A DNA stretch of 54,341 nt from an uncultured Clostridia bacterium (GTDB taxonomy: Bacteria; Bacillota; Clostridia; Christensenellales; Borkfalkiaceae): NCBI GenBank assembly GCA_944359365.1, contig CALVST010000009.1:1-54341 (forward strand), written 5' to 3'. This document shows, in pieces, positions 45,036 to 53,002 of this stretch (its first letter is position 1; the number at the start of each line of letters is the position of its first letter). Under the pieces are notes generated by a model. The model was given only the letters and a program-made list of their open reading frames with translations. It made no database searches and was not told the origin of the DNA. The position numbers and the translations under genes are program-made.

Positions 45036-46268
45036 ATGGAACAAATTAACGTTAAATTGACCGAAAAAGTTTATATTATACAACCAATCCTTGAATCGAT
45101 GAACTATCGCGTTGAACACGACGAAGCGGTATCGCTCATCGAAAGCGCCGACGCGGTATATATCGGAACGACATACCAAAAAATTAAAACGATAGTCCCC
45201 GCCACTTTTATCGGGAGCGGAAAGCTTTCCGAGATCCGTGAAAAGCTCGACGGGCTGCAGGATATTACGGTCCTTTTCAACGGCGAATTGACACCGTCAC
45301 AGACCTTAAATATATCCTCCGCTTTGGGCGATTTGAAGGTCATAGACAGGACTACATTGATTTTAGATATCTTTGCCAAACGAGCACAAAGCAATGAAGG
45401 AAAATTACAGGTTGAGCTTGCACAACTCAAATACATTTATCCCCGCCTAAAAGGCAAAGGCGCTGCACTATCAAAGCTCGGCGGCGGTATCGGAACGCGC
45501 GGTCCTGGTGAAACACAGCTTGAGACGGACAGAAGACACATCCGCCTTCGAATGGATTATCTTGAAGAAAAACTGCGCGCTCTGTCCGTTCGGCGCAAAC
45601 TGATCACGGATAGGCGCGAAAAAAATTCAGTCAAAACAATTTCCTTGATCGGCTATACAAATACGGGAAAATCTACCTTGCTCAACAAATTGACGAACGC
45701 CGAAGTTTACGCCGCCGACAGGCTGTTTGCAACACTCGATCCGACGTCACGCCGTTTTGAAATTGACGGTTCGGAATTTATTTTGACGGATACCGTCGGA
45801 TTTTTACAATCTCTCCCGCACGATTTGATCGAGGCTTTCCGCTCCACTTTAGAAAGTGCGCTGCGCTGCGATCTTGCGCTTATCGTATGCGATGCGTCGG
45901 GCGAGTATGAGATGCAATTGAAGACGACTCTCGATACCCTAAGCGATATGGGATTCGAAAAGCCGTATTTGGTCGTCATGAACAAATGTGAAAAGGTATC
46001 CGACCGAACCGCATACCCGAAAGATTGCATATTTGTTTCAGCGAAAGAAGACATCGGACTCGATCTTTTGAAAAAGAAAATTTTGAATTACTTCAGACAG
46101 AGTACTCTGCAAATTCGGCTGAAAATCCCCTATGAGCAGATGGCTGCGTATGGAAAACTAAAAAAATACGTTGTAGAAAAAAGTTTTAAGTACGGCAACG
46201 ATGCGCTTTATGTGAATGCGGTCGTAGAATCTTCCTTGATCGAGTATTTCAAAAACTTTATTGTATAG
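45036..46268 (+). CDS. hflX: ribosome-associated GTPase HflX
   Basis: HflX binds the 50S subunit and splits stalled ribosomes. The 410 residues hold the N-terminal HflX domain with the glycine-rich linker GGIGTRGPGETQLETDRRHIR and a G domain with G1 GYTNTGKST, G3 DTVGF and G4 NKCE. It lies 27 bases after the recombinase gene without a visible Shine-Dalgarno; TACTAT at 45026-45031 might be a -10 box of a leaderless transcript. A terminator follows. Confidence 0.95.
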   Translation: MEQINVKLTEKVYIIQPILESMNYRVEHDEAVSLIESADAVYIGTTYQKIKTIVPATFIGSGKLSEIREKLDGLQDITVLFNGELTPSQTLNISSALGDLKVIDRTTLILDIFAKRAQSNEGKLQVELAQLKYIYPRLKGKGAALSKLGGGIGTRGPGETQLETDRRHIRLRMDYLEEKLRALSVRRKLITDRREKNSVKTISLIGYTNTGKSTLLNKLTNAEVYAADRLFATLDPTSRRFEIDGSEFILTDTVGFLQSLPHDLIEAFRSTLESALRCDLALIVCDASGEYEMQLKTTLDTLSDMGFEKPYLVVMNKCEKVSDRTAYPKDCIFVSAKEDIGLDLLKKKILNYFRQSTLQIRLKIPYEQMAAYGKLKKYVVEKSFKYGNDALYVNAVVESSLIEYFKNFIV

Positions 46269-46271
46269 GCA

Positions 46272-46299
46272 AAAGGCGCCCGTTGTTGCGGACGCCTTT
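46272..46299. terminator. terminator between hflX and the HD gene
   Basis: AAAGGCG (46272-46278) pairs with CGCCTTT (46293-46299), with inner CCG/CGG pairing. It lies between convergent genes, with short T-rich flanks. Confidence 0.65.
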
Positions 46300-46310
46300 C
46301 CTTATCTTAC

Positions 46311-46898
46311 TTATTGGATATGCCTCTTTTCGTCTATATAAGTTGCCTCTAAATCTGAAACGTGCAAAAATACGGCAAGCGGGTACAGGCGGTATGCATC
46401 GCTTATGGATGAATCGCCGCCCTTTGCACGGTAGTCGAACCCGCCCATGTGCCAATTGATCGCCATCGCCTCTTCGCGCGTCAGTCGGATAAAACTATTG
46501 ATGATATAAACGGACTTCTCCCCGTGCCCGAACGGCAGTTCTTCCTCTCTCGTAAAGCAGGGTTTTCGCACCCACTCCCCGTTTTCCTTTACGTTCCGGA
46601 AATCCTGTTTATAATACCCGATCTTACAAAGATCATGCAGCAATCCGCATATTGCAACCGTTTCATGCTTAAAATGCTGGTCCCACGTTTCCCCGTATTC
46701 ATTCTGAATATTTTTCAAAAGGCGTTTATAGGTATTCACGCTGTGCTCGCACAGCCCGCCGGCAAAAGCACAGTGATAGCGAATACTTGCGGGGGCGTCA
46801 AAAAAGTCCGATTTCAATAAATATTTTCTCAGCTCGCCGCAGCCCTCTCTCACGATCAGGCGGTCAAAAAGTTCCAAAAATTCTTCTTTTTTATCCAT
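46311..46898 (-). CDS. HD domain phosphohydrolase-like protein
   Basis: The 195-residue product has the HD motif LLHDLCKIG (His88-Asp89), the upstream histidines YHCAFAGGLCEHS (His42, His52), and later HGEKS and NWHMGG, which fit the remaining metal ligands. Such small HD proteins hydrolyse phosphate esters, often of nucleotides; the substrate is unknown. GAGAGG precedes the start on the minus strand. It has its own near-consensus promoter and is likely monocistronic. Confidence 0.85.
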   Translation of the reverse strand: MDKKEEFLELFDRLIVREGCGELRKYLLKSDFFDAPASIRYHCAFAGGLCEHSVNTYKRLLKNIQNEYGETWDQHFKHETVAICGLLHDLCKIGYYKQDFRNVKENGEWVRKPCFTREEELPFGHGEKSVYIINSFIRLTREEAMAINWHMGGFDYRAKGGDSSISDAYRLYPLAVFLHVSDLEATYIDEKRHIQ

Positions 46899-46917
46899 CG
46901 GAAACCTCTCTTTTTAA

Positions 46918-46946
46918 AGTATAAATTCTTTTTGAAAGATTGTCAA
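46918..46946 (-). promoter_or_regulatory. strong sigma-A promoter of the HD gene
   Basis: On the minus strand, consensus TTGACA (46946-46941), a 17-base spacer and TATACT (46923-46918), 19 bases before the ATG. Confidence 0.85.
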
Positions 46947-47043
46947 ACGTTATCCTTTTATAAGATGAAAAACTTTATTTTCGGTCCCAACGACTTATTC
47001 ATTATTTTTTGAAATAAAAAAGAAAAAATACCGACGAAAACGA

Positions 47044-47072
47044 TTGTAAAATTACTTTTGATATGCTATAAT
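47044..47072 (+). promoter_or_regulatory. sigma-A promoter of tRNA-Val
   Basis: TTGTAA (47044-47049), a 17-base spacer, TATAAT (47067-47072), 52 bases before the tRNA. Confidence 0.75.
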
Positions 47073-47124
47073 ATATAAGGTTTTTACAGGAACGGGTGAA
47101 ACCGAAAAGTTATTCGCACATTAT

Positions 47125-47201
47125 GGAGGCATAGCTCAGTTGGTTAGAGCGCTCGCTTCACATGCGAGAGGTCGTAGGTTCGAGTCCTACTGTCTCTACC
47201 A
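47125..47201 (+). tRNA. tRNA-Val (anticodon CAC)
   Basis: The acceptor GGAGGCA pairs with TGTCTCT (two G-T pairs), with discriminator A and encoded CCA (47199-47201). The D arm has AGTTGGTTAGA. The anticodon stem CTCGC/GCGAG encloses TTCACAT, giving CAC for GUG codons. The T arm is GTAGG-TTCGAGT-CCTAC. The length is 77 with CCA. Confidence 0.95.
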
Positions 47202-47202
47202 A

Positions 47203-47239
47203 AAAGGAAGTTCCGCATTCGGCGGAGCTTCCTTTTTTT
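47203..47239. terminator. bidirectional terminator of tRNA-Val and the aldehyde dehydrogenase gene
   Basis: AAGGAAG (47204-47210) pairs with CTTCCTT (47228-47234), with inner TCCGC/GCGGA. Seven T follow on the plus strand and a five-T run follows on the minus strand. Confidence 0.85.
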
Positions 47240-48636
47240 CATTTTAAAAACTTTTTGATTGTTTTCAGCTTTTTATCGGTGAACGGCGGAAATGCCAGCG
47301 ACATTTTTATGCGCGTCGAACGTCTTAAAACGGCGCGTTCATACGAGAACGTCTGAAAGCCGTATTTTCCGTGATATCGCCCCATGCCCGAATGCCCTAC
47401 CCCGCCGAACGGCAATTCGGTATTGATGATATGGCTGACCGTATCGTTGACGCAGACGCCGCCGGACGCGGTCGACGCGATTATTTTTTCCGTAAGAGCC
47501 TTGTTTTCGCTGAAAATATAAAGTGCGAGCGGTTTTTCGTTTTGATTGATATAATGAAGAGGTTCTTCGATTTCAGAATAAGTGAATACGGGCAAAAGCG
47601 GACCGAATATCTCTTCCCGCATACATGCGGCGCCTTCGATATCTGGCGGACATAAGAGCGTCGGACTTATAAACCGTTCGCTCATATCGGTCAAACCGCC
47701 GAACACGATCGCATCTTTATCCGCATCCAAAATTTTTCCGAGTCGTGTCATATGCCGCTCATTTACGATCCTCCCGTAATCGGAGTTGAGCTTAATATCT
47801 TCTCCGTAAAATCGAACGATCGCGCCTTTCAGTTCTTCCAAAAAGGCGCCCGCTATGTCCTTTTGTACAAAAACATAATCCGGCGCAACGCAGGTCTGCC
47901 CGGCGTTCATAAATTTCCCCCATGCGATCCTTTCGCACGCTGTACGCAGTTTTGCGGAGCCGTCTACAATGACGGGGCTTTTTCCTCCGAGTTCCAATGT
48001 AACAGGCGTCAGGTTTTCAGCGGCGGCACGCATCACGATTTTGCCGACATAAGGGCTTCCGGTAAAAAATATCGTGTCAAAGCGGTTTTTCAAGAGCACT
48101 GTATTATTTTCGGTTCCGCCCTCAACGCAATAAATATACTCGCCGTCAAAGGTTTGCTCCAACATGTTTTTGATAACGCCCGAAGTGTGCGGCGTAAGTT
48201 CCGAAACACTCAGAACGGCACAGTTGCCCGCCGCTATGGCTGCGGTGAGAGGCTCTATCAAAAGTTGGAAAGGATAGTTATACGGTCCTATGATAAGGGC
48301 AACGCCGTAAGGCTGGCGCAAAACATAACTTTTAGCCGGAAAAACCGTCAATGGCGAGCGGACTTTTGTCGGTTGCATCCATTCTTTTAAGTGTTTACAT
48401 GCATGAGAGATCCCGTTAAGGACAAAGCCAATCTCGGTCATGTAGCTTTCGGCATAACATTTGCCGAGGTCTTTTTCAAGTGCCTTCGCGAGTTTATCCG
48501 AATAAGACAGCACTGCCCGCTGTAATTTATTCAATTGCTCCAGTCTGAAAGAAATCGACGATGTTTTGCCGCTTTCAAAAAAATCTTTTTGCTTTTTTAA
48601 AAGTTGTGAAATAAATGCGTCTGTCGTATGTTCCAT
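47239..48636 (-). CDS. aldehyde dehydrogenase (class 3 type)
   Basis: The 465-residue NAD(P)-dependent aldehyde dehydrogenase has catalytic Cys249 (NAGQTCVAPDYV), general base Glu215 (LELGGKSPVIV), oxyanion/hinge GPYNYPFQL and the nucleotide loop FTGSPYVGK. The length and the IGPYNYPF segment match the short class 3 / YwdH-like group that oxidises fatty or aromatic aldehydes. The usual lysine of the KPSE cofactor motif is changed (LSVSEL). AAGGAAA precedes the start on the minus strand. It is alone on its strand, ending at a shared terminator. Confidence 0.93.
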   Translation of the reverse strand: MEHTTDAFISQLLKKQKDFFESGKTSSISFRLEQLNKLQRAVLSYSDKLAKALEKDLGKCYAESYMTEIGFVLNGISHACKHLKEWMQPTKVRSPLTVFPAKSYVLRQPYGVALIIGPYNYPFQLLIEPLTAAIAAGNCAVLSVSELTPHTSGVIKNMLEQTFDGEYIYCVEGGTENNTVLLKNRFDTIFFTGSPYVGKIVMRAAAENLTPVTLELGGKSPVIVDGSAKLRTACERIAWGKFMNAGQTCVAPDYVFVQKDIAGAFLEELKGAIVRFYGEDIKLNSDYGRIVNERHMTRLGKILDADKDAIVFGGLTDMSERFISPTLLCPPDIEGAACMREEIFGPLLPVFTYSEIEEPLHYINQNEKPLALYIFSENKALTEKIIASTASGGVCVNDTVSHIINTELPFGGVGHSGMGRYHGKYGFQTFSYERAVLRRSTRIKMSLAFPPFTDKKLKTIKKFLK

Positions 48637-48696
48637 ATCTTTTCCTTATCAGTAAATGTGTGCAATGATGTAAAAAAATAATCATGACGCCGAGAA

Positions 48697-49381
48697 CTAT
48701 ACGATCGTCTGTCTGCCCTTTTCCAATTTGCAGGATATCTTTCTGCCGTTCACGATCATTCCTATAATATCGTCCTTGTTTGCGGTGAAAACAATTTTCT
48801 TTACGATGCCGTCATCCCAATAGACATCTGCTTTATGACCGCCGCGGAGCGTAATGCCGTTCAATGAACCGCTCCCCCACTCGGAAGGGAGCGCTCCGCC
48901 GACAACGATATATCCACCCTGTTCGGATATAATACTTTCGACGATTGCAGCTACGCCGCCCAGATTCCCGTCTATCTGAAAAATATCGGGCGGGATAAGA
49001 TCGAGCAACGATTCGGTGGAGCATTGCATCAATTTGCGCAGCGCAGAAGAAAAACCGGGTTTATCGCCGCAGCGCGCATACATTGCGGCTGCCCATGCTG
49101 CACTCCAGCCTGTACCCCCTCCGCCGTTCTGCATGCGGAAATCGAGAGATCTTTTCGCCGCCGAAAAATATTTTTTGTTTCTGTATTTGGTAAAAAGATC
49201 CCCGGGATACAAACCGTACAGATGCGAAAAATGCCTGTGCCCTTTTTCCGTTTCATTCATTGTTCAATGATATGCGAAGGATCTCGTCGCCCCAGATCAT
49301 GGCGGCAATACGACCGTTACCGATCGGGTATCCGTCTCGCCACTCTTTTGCCGGTAAATCGCTGTTAAGAATGTATTTCAT
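48697..49381 (-). pseudogene. GH95 alpha-L-fucosidase, internally deleted
   Basis: Two ends of a GH95 enzyme remain. The N-terminal piece (start ATG at 49381 with AGAGGAAG upstream, stop at 49253, 42 residues) reads PAKEWRDGYPIGNGRIAAMI and ends ISLNNE, the family's opening (W-x-x-x-x-PIGNGRxGAM...LNExxxW). The C-terminal piece (49260 to 48697) reads ETEKGHRHFSHLYGLYPGD, GGGGTGWSAAW, DIFQIDGNLGG. About 450-500 central residues, including the catalytic core, are missing, and the halves are in different frames. The join at about 49253-49260 lies in a repeated AATGAATGAA, pointing to deletion between short repeats. No function is expected. Confidence 0.85.
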
Positions 49382-49417
49382 AAAACTTCCTCTTTATTCG
49401 GTCGATGCATCTGCAAC

Positions 49418-49603
49418 TTATTTGGTGCGTTTCTTTTGTTCGCCTAAGCCTACGATCTTATCGATGCGGATGGTCGCATAATCTTTGATATCGAGGCATT
49501 TTCCGCAGTTGTCGCATATCTTGTTCGGATCGAGGTCGCATATCTCGCATTCCAAACAGCCGATGCAATCTCTGTCATACAAAACACATTTACGGCTTTC
49601 CAA
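49418..49603 (-). CDS. small cysteine-rich protein, probable metal or Fe-S binder
   Basis: A 61-residue cytoplasmic protein with eight cysteines in CxxC-like spacing (residues 6, 13, 16, 19, 22, 30, 33, 36), ending in the CDNCGKC knuckle, then a basic tail. The pattern is close to, but not, a standard 2x[4Fe-4S] ferredoxin. The start is TTG (49603), chosen because AGGAG lies nine bases upstream and the cysteines begin at once. It is divergent from lexA. I do not recognise a named family. Confidence 0.7.
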   Translation of the reverse strand: MESRKCVLYDRDCIGCLECEICDLDPNKICDNCGKCLDIKDYATIRIDKIVGLGEQKKRTK

Positions 49604-49640
49604 TTTTTTGATCTCCTGCTAAAAAAGTTAAAAATAATAT

Positions 49641-49652
49641 AAACATTTGTTT
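49641..49652. promoter_or_regulatory. candidate SOS box (LexA operator)
   Basis: The palindrome AAACATTTGTTT overlaps the -35 region of lexA and resembles the Bacillota SOS box (GAAC-N4-GTTC). It matches about 10 of 14 consensus positions. LexA usually represses its own gene. Confidence 0.5.
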
Positions 49653-49679
49653 GCTTTTATTTGTTTTATATGATATAAT
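49651..49679 (+). promoter_or_regulatory. sigma-A promoter of lexA
   Basis: TTGCTT (49651-49656), a 17-base spacer, TATAAT (49674-49679), 28 bases before the ATG. Confidence 0.75.
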
Positions 49680-49706
49680 AGAAAAAAAGGGAGAGGTGTA
49701 TGGTTC

Positions 49707-50297
49707 ATGTCTGACGCGAGCAGGGCCAAAATGCAGGCTGTTTTGGAATTTATCAACGAATACAATGCGGAATACGGCTACGCCCCCACCGTGCGTGAAA
49801 TTTGCGCGGAGCTCAACATCAAGTCGACCGCCTCTGCGTATTATTACCTTGAAAAGTTGAAAGACGAAGGTTGGCTTTCTAAATCGCCCAATAAAAACAG
49901 GGCTGTCAGCTTTAAAAAGAATGCCTCCGTCAACATCCCTTTGATCGGTACCGTTACTGCCGGTCAACCTATTTTTGCTTATGAAAATTATGAGGATTAC
50001 TATTCCTTCCCGGCGGGCAGTTTTCGCGGGAGCGAGTTGTTTATGCTGTCCGTGCAGGGCGAAAGCATGATAGACGCAGGCATATATAACGGAGATAAGA
50101 TCGTCGTGCGGAAACAGCAGACGGCTGAAAACGGTGATATTGTGGTTGCTTTGCTTGACGACAGCGCCACCGTAAAACGCTTTTACAAGCGCGACGGTCA
50201 TTTTGTTTTGCACCCCGAAAACGAAACCATGCAAGACATCGTTGTCAGCGAGGTCGCAATCCTCGGCATCGTGATCGGTCTGGTGCGCACGTTTTGA
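49707..50297 (+). CDS. lexA: SOS repressor LexA
   Basis: LexA represses DNA-damage genes and cleaves itself when RecA is active. The 196 residues have the winged helix (TVREICAELNIKSTASAYYYLEKL), the cleavage site Ala85-Gly86 (TVTAGQP), Ser120 (VQGESMIDAG) and Lys157 (ATVKRFY). ATG 49707 is right because the closer ATG 49700 stops after four codons; GGGAGAGG is nine bases upstream. The gene is monocistronic. Confidence 0.96.
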   Translation: MSDASRAKMQAVLEFINEYNAEYGYAPTVREICAELNIKSTASAYYYLEKLKDEGWLSKSPNKNRAVSFKKNASVNIPLIGTVTAGQPIFAYENYEDYYSFPAGSFRGSELFMLSVQGESMIDAGIYNGDKIVVRKQQTAENGDIVVALLDDSATVKRFYKRDGHFVLHPENETMQDIVVSEVAILGIVIGLVRTF

Positions 50298-50313
50298 TTA
50301 AAATATATTTATC

Positions 50314-50349
50314 GGACGGAGACGTTACACGCGGCTTCCGTCCTTTTTT
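50314..50349 (+). terminator. terminator of lexA
   Basis: GGACGGA (50314-50320) pairs with TCCGTCC (50337-50343), followed by six T. It overlaps the 3' end of the convergent YjbR gene. Confidence 0.8.
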
Positions 50350-50714
50350 ATTTTCGGTAAAGTCAGGCGATAACTCAAATCGACAAGCGACATTGTTTCC
50401 TCCTCGTCTGCCCTGCCGTCCAACGTAATTGTGATCCAATGTGTTTTATTCATGTGGTAGCCTGGAAAAATCGTTGTTCCGTTGCATAGTGCGGCGGCAA
50501 GCATCGGATCACATTTCAAATCGAGGATATCTGTTGAACCGTCTTTGTCTAAACCGAGCTTGCGGTACTCGACTTTCATGAAAACGGCATACCATTTGCC
50601 CTTTTCGCCGTGCCTGCAAACCCCGACATCGGGCGCATTGGCAAACATATAGGCGACGGTTCCGCCGTACTGTTCGGATATGTACTTCTCTATAAAATTT
50701 TTCCTTGCACCCAT
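50325..50714 (-). CDS. MmcQ/YjbR family protein
   Basis: The 129-residue protein has the YjbR (CyaY-like fold) signature: KWYAVFMKV, ILDLKCDP, and FPGYHMNKTHWITITLDG. The family is said to bind DNA non-specifically, but its cell role is unclear. It has its own promoter (50733-50761) and ends inside the lexA terminator. Confidence 0.88.
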   Translation of the reverse strand: MGARKNFIEKYISEQYGGTVAYMFANAPDVGVCRHGEKGKWYAVFMKVEYRKLGLDKDGSTDILDLKCDPMLAAALCNGTTIFPGYHMNKTHWITITLDGRADEEETMSLVDLSYRLTLPKIKKDGSRV

Positions 50715-50732
50715 GCTTGCATCCTTTATTAT

Positions 50733-50761
50733 ACTATATCACTTTTTTGTTGTTTTGACAA
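50733..50761 (-). promoter_or_regulatory. sigma-A promoter of the YjbR gene
   Basis: On the minus strand, TTGTCA (50761-50756), a 17-base spacer and TATAGT (50738-50733). Confidence 0.75.
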
Positions 50762-50829
50762 GCAATCCGTTTTAATTTCAAAGTTCGCACACAGTTTTCA
50801 TATGCCTGAGAATTATTTTTTCATCTCCC

Positions 50830-50858
50830 TTGAAATCGCAAAAAAAGTGTGTTATACT
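50830..50858 (+). promoter_or_regulatory. sigma-A promoter of the sialidase-like gene
   Basis: TTGAAA (50830-50835), a 17-base spacer, TATACT (50853-50858), 27 bases before the ATG. Confidence 0.75.
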
Positions 50859-50885
50859 ACGGATATAAGGATCAGGAGGAAAATT

Positions 50886-52031
50886 ATGGCACTGAAAATC
50901 ACAAGGGAAAATATGGGCGTCGTATTTACGCCGCGCGATGAGGAGGTCTACTCAAATTCGTCGGGCGTGTTGTATCCGCGCGTCATCGAACTGCACCATG
51001 CGGGAAAGCTGAACGGCATGCTGCTTGCTACATTTGACCATTCTACCGTAAAGGAACCGCCCGTCGTACCCGTCATGTCCAGCGCAGACGGCGGCGTAAC
51101 ATGGGAAAAATACAGCCAAATCGAGGATATCCAAAATGGGTTCGGCATTCGTTTTCAGCCCGTCATTTTCGAACTTGACCGCCCCTGCGGAGATCTTCCG
51201 ACAGGTACGATCGTGTTTTCGGGAAATTCCGTTCCCCTAGACTTTACTTCCACCGAACTCGTCTTTTATGTCAGCCGCGATCACGGCAAAACGTGGGAAT
51301 TTCGCTCCTCCGTCGCAAAAGGCGGACCGCCGATCGAGCAGAATTTCGATGCGCTCGGACCGGTATGGGAGCCGAACATCTACATCAACAAGTACGGTGA
51401 ATTGACCATCGCGTTCACGGACGAGCGCCCGCATACAGATCCGCGGTTCAATCAGACGCTCGGACTCGTTACCTCGGCGGACGGCGGCAAAACGTGGAGC
51501 GACGTCGAATATACCGTGACGGTCCCCGACCGCGCGATGCGCCCCGGTATGCCCGTCGTAACGCAAATGGGAAACGGAAAATTCATCATGGTATATGAGA
51601 TCGTCGGAAAGCCCTGCTGCGATATATATTATAAACTTTCCGACGACGGGGTAAATTGGGGCGATCCGCTTTGGGAAGGGAAACGCGTAGAAACGCCCGA
51701 CGGACTTTTTCTCGGCAGTATGCCCTATGTCATTTGGGTACCGCAGGGCGGAAAATGCGGGACGGTCATCGTGACGGCAAAGCGTGAAGGAGAGCATATC
51801 GGCATGCGCGATCCGGGGTTTTATCATGTAAATTATGAATACGGAACGGGCGAATGGCACCGCATCCCCATGCTGATAACATACAATACCGACACTTTGC
51901 AGGCGGGTTGGAGTATGGGCATGACGCTCATGCAAAACGATAAGCTCATCCAATTGGCGCCAACCCCTATCAACAGGCGGCTTATGCAGATCACTTACGG
52001 GATAGGAAAGTTGGAAACAACGGAAAAATAA
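50886..52031 (+). CDS. sialidase-fold (BNR repeat) glycoside hydrolase-like protein
   Basis: ATG 50886 follows CAGGAGGA; a longer upstream frame lacks any ribosome site and crosses the promoter. The 381 residues show Asp-box repeats of the six-bladed propeller: SSADGGVTWEKY, SRDHGKTWEF, SADGGKTWSDV and SDDGVNWGDP. Arg in LYPRVIEL and other Arg/Glu residues (ERPHTDP, VWEPNIY) may form the active site, but the sialidase arginine triad is not certain. No signal peptide, so it would act on imported glycans in the cytoplasm. The GH95 fucosidase relic nearby fits a glycan-use background. Exo-sialidase or a GH93-like arabinanase are options. Confidence 0.8.
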   Translation: MALKITRENMGVVFTPRDEEVYSNSSGVLYPRVIELHHAGKLNGMLLATFDHSTVKEPPVVPVMSSADGGVTWEKYSQIEDIQNGFGIRFQPVIFELDRPCGDLPTGTIVFSGNSVPLDFTSTELVFYVSRDHGKTWEFRSSVAKGGPPIEQNFDALGPVWEPNIYINKYGELTIAFTDERPHTDPRFNQTLGLVTSADGGKTWSDVEYTVTVPDRAMRPGMPVVTQMGNGKFIMVYEIVGKPCCDIYYKLSDDGVNWGDPLWEGKRVETPDGLFLGSMPYVIWVPQGGKCGTVIVTAKREGEHIGMRDPGFYHVNYEYGTGEWHRIPMLITYNTDTLQAGWSMGMTLMQNDKLIQLAPTPINRRLMQITYGIGKLETTEK

Positions 52032-52086
52032 ATCTGATATCGCTTGACGGCGGCAAATTCTTCCGCCCTCTGGTTGAGGTCGTTCT

Positions 52087-52986
52087 ATGGTAAAAAAAGA
52101 TGTAAAGGTCTGGGCTTTCGACTGCACCGCAATGGTCGTTTTGGCTGTGCTGTTTGCGTTCAATTATGAGCTGTTCATCGTAAAAAATCATTTTGCGCCC
52201 GCGGGCGTCAACGGTATGGCCACGATGATACAGTACAAATTCGGTTTCAGCATCGGCTATTTTTCGCTGATCGTCAACATACCGCTGTGCCTGTTCGCTT
52301 TTTTTTGCATCGACCGCGCTTTTGCGATTAAAACGGCGGTTTTCAGCGTCGTCTACTCGGTTGCAGTCTTGCTGTTGGAATTTATAGACATATCACGCTT
52401 TCAGTACGATGCGCAGGGCGTGGATACCATCTATCCCGTGCTGATCGCGGGCGCCGTCGGCGGGTTCGTCTACGGATTGGCGTTCCGCAGAAATTCATCC
52501 ACGGGCGGCGCGGATATAATCGCAAAATTTGTCAGTAAAAAGGATCCTTCGCTCAACTTTTTTTGGATAAATTTTGCGATCAATGCGGCGATTGCCGTCC
52601 TTTCCTTTTTTGTTTACGCCGAGCCGAACGCTGAGGGTATACTGCAGTATGACTTTAAGCCGGTCTGCTTATGCCTGCTGTATTGCCTGCTTTCCGGCAT
52701 CGTCGGCAACGCCATTATAAAAGGCTCTAAATCCGCTTACAGATTCACTGTAATTACTTCTCATGCGGACGAAATAGATGCGGAAATACTGTCTAAACTC
52801 AAACACAGCGCCACAAGATTGAGCGCTACGGGCGCGTACAGCAATTCTTCGCGCGAAATGATCGTCTGCGTCGTCAATAAACGTCAGCTTATAGAGTTCA
52901 AAGACATTCTGAAAAATTACGACGACACGTTTGCGTTCGTGGAAACGGTAAACGAAACGATCGGTAATTTTTCGAAAGTAAAATAA
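52087..52986 (+). CDS. YitT family membrane protein
   Basis: The 299-residue protein has five or six hydrophobic segments in the first 215 residues, with family marks APAGVNGMATMIQYKFGFSIG and FRRNSSTGGADIIAKF. A cytoplasmic C-terminal DUF2179 domain (about 220-290: FTVITSHADEI, RLSATGAYSN, MIVCVVNKRQ) follows. The function of YitT proteins is not established; transport is suspected. GAGG precedes ATG. It is 55 bases after the sialidase-like gene and 16 before the dehydrogenase, so the three may form one operon. Confidence 0.92.
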   Translation: MVKKDVKVWAFDCTAMVVLAVLFAFNYELFIVKNHFAPAGVNGMATMIQYKFGFSIGYFSLIVNIPLCLFAFFCIDRAFAIKTAVFSVVYSVAVLLLEFIDISRFQYDAQGVDTIYPVLIAGAVGGFVYGLAFRRNSSTGGADIIAKFVSKKDPSLNFFWINFAINAAIAVLSFFVYAEPNAEGILQYDFKPVCLCLLYCLLSGIVGNAIIKGSKSAYRFTVITSHADEIDAEILSKLKHSATRLSATGAYSNSSREMIVCVVNKRQLIEFKDILKNYDDTFAFVETVNETIGNFSKVK

Positions 52987-53002
52987 GAGGAAACAGTATA
53001 AA

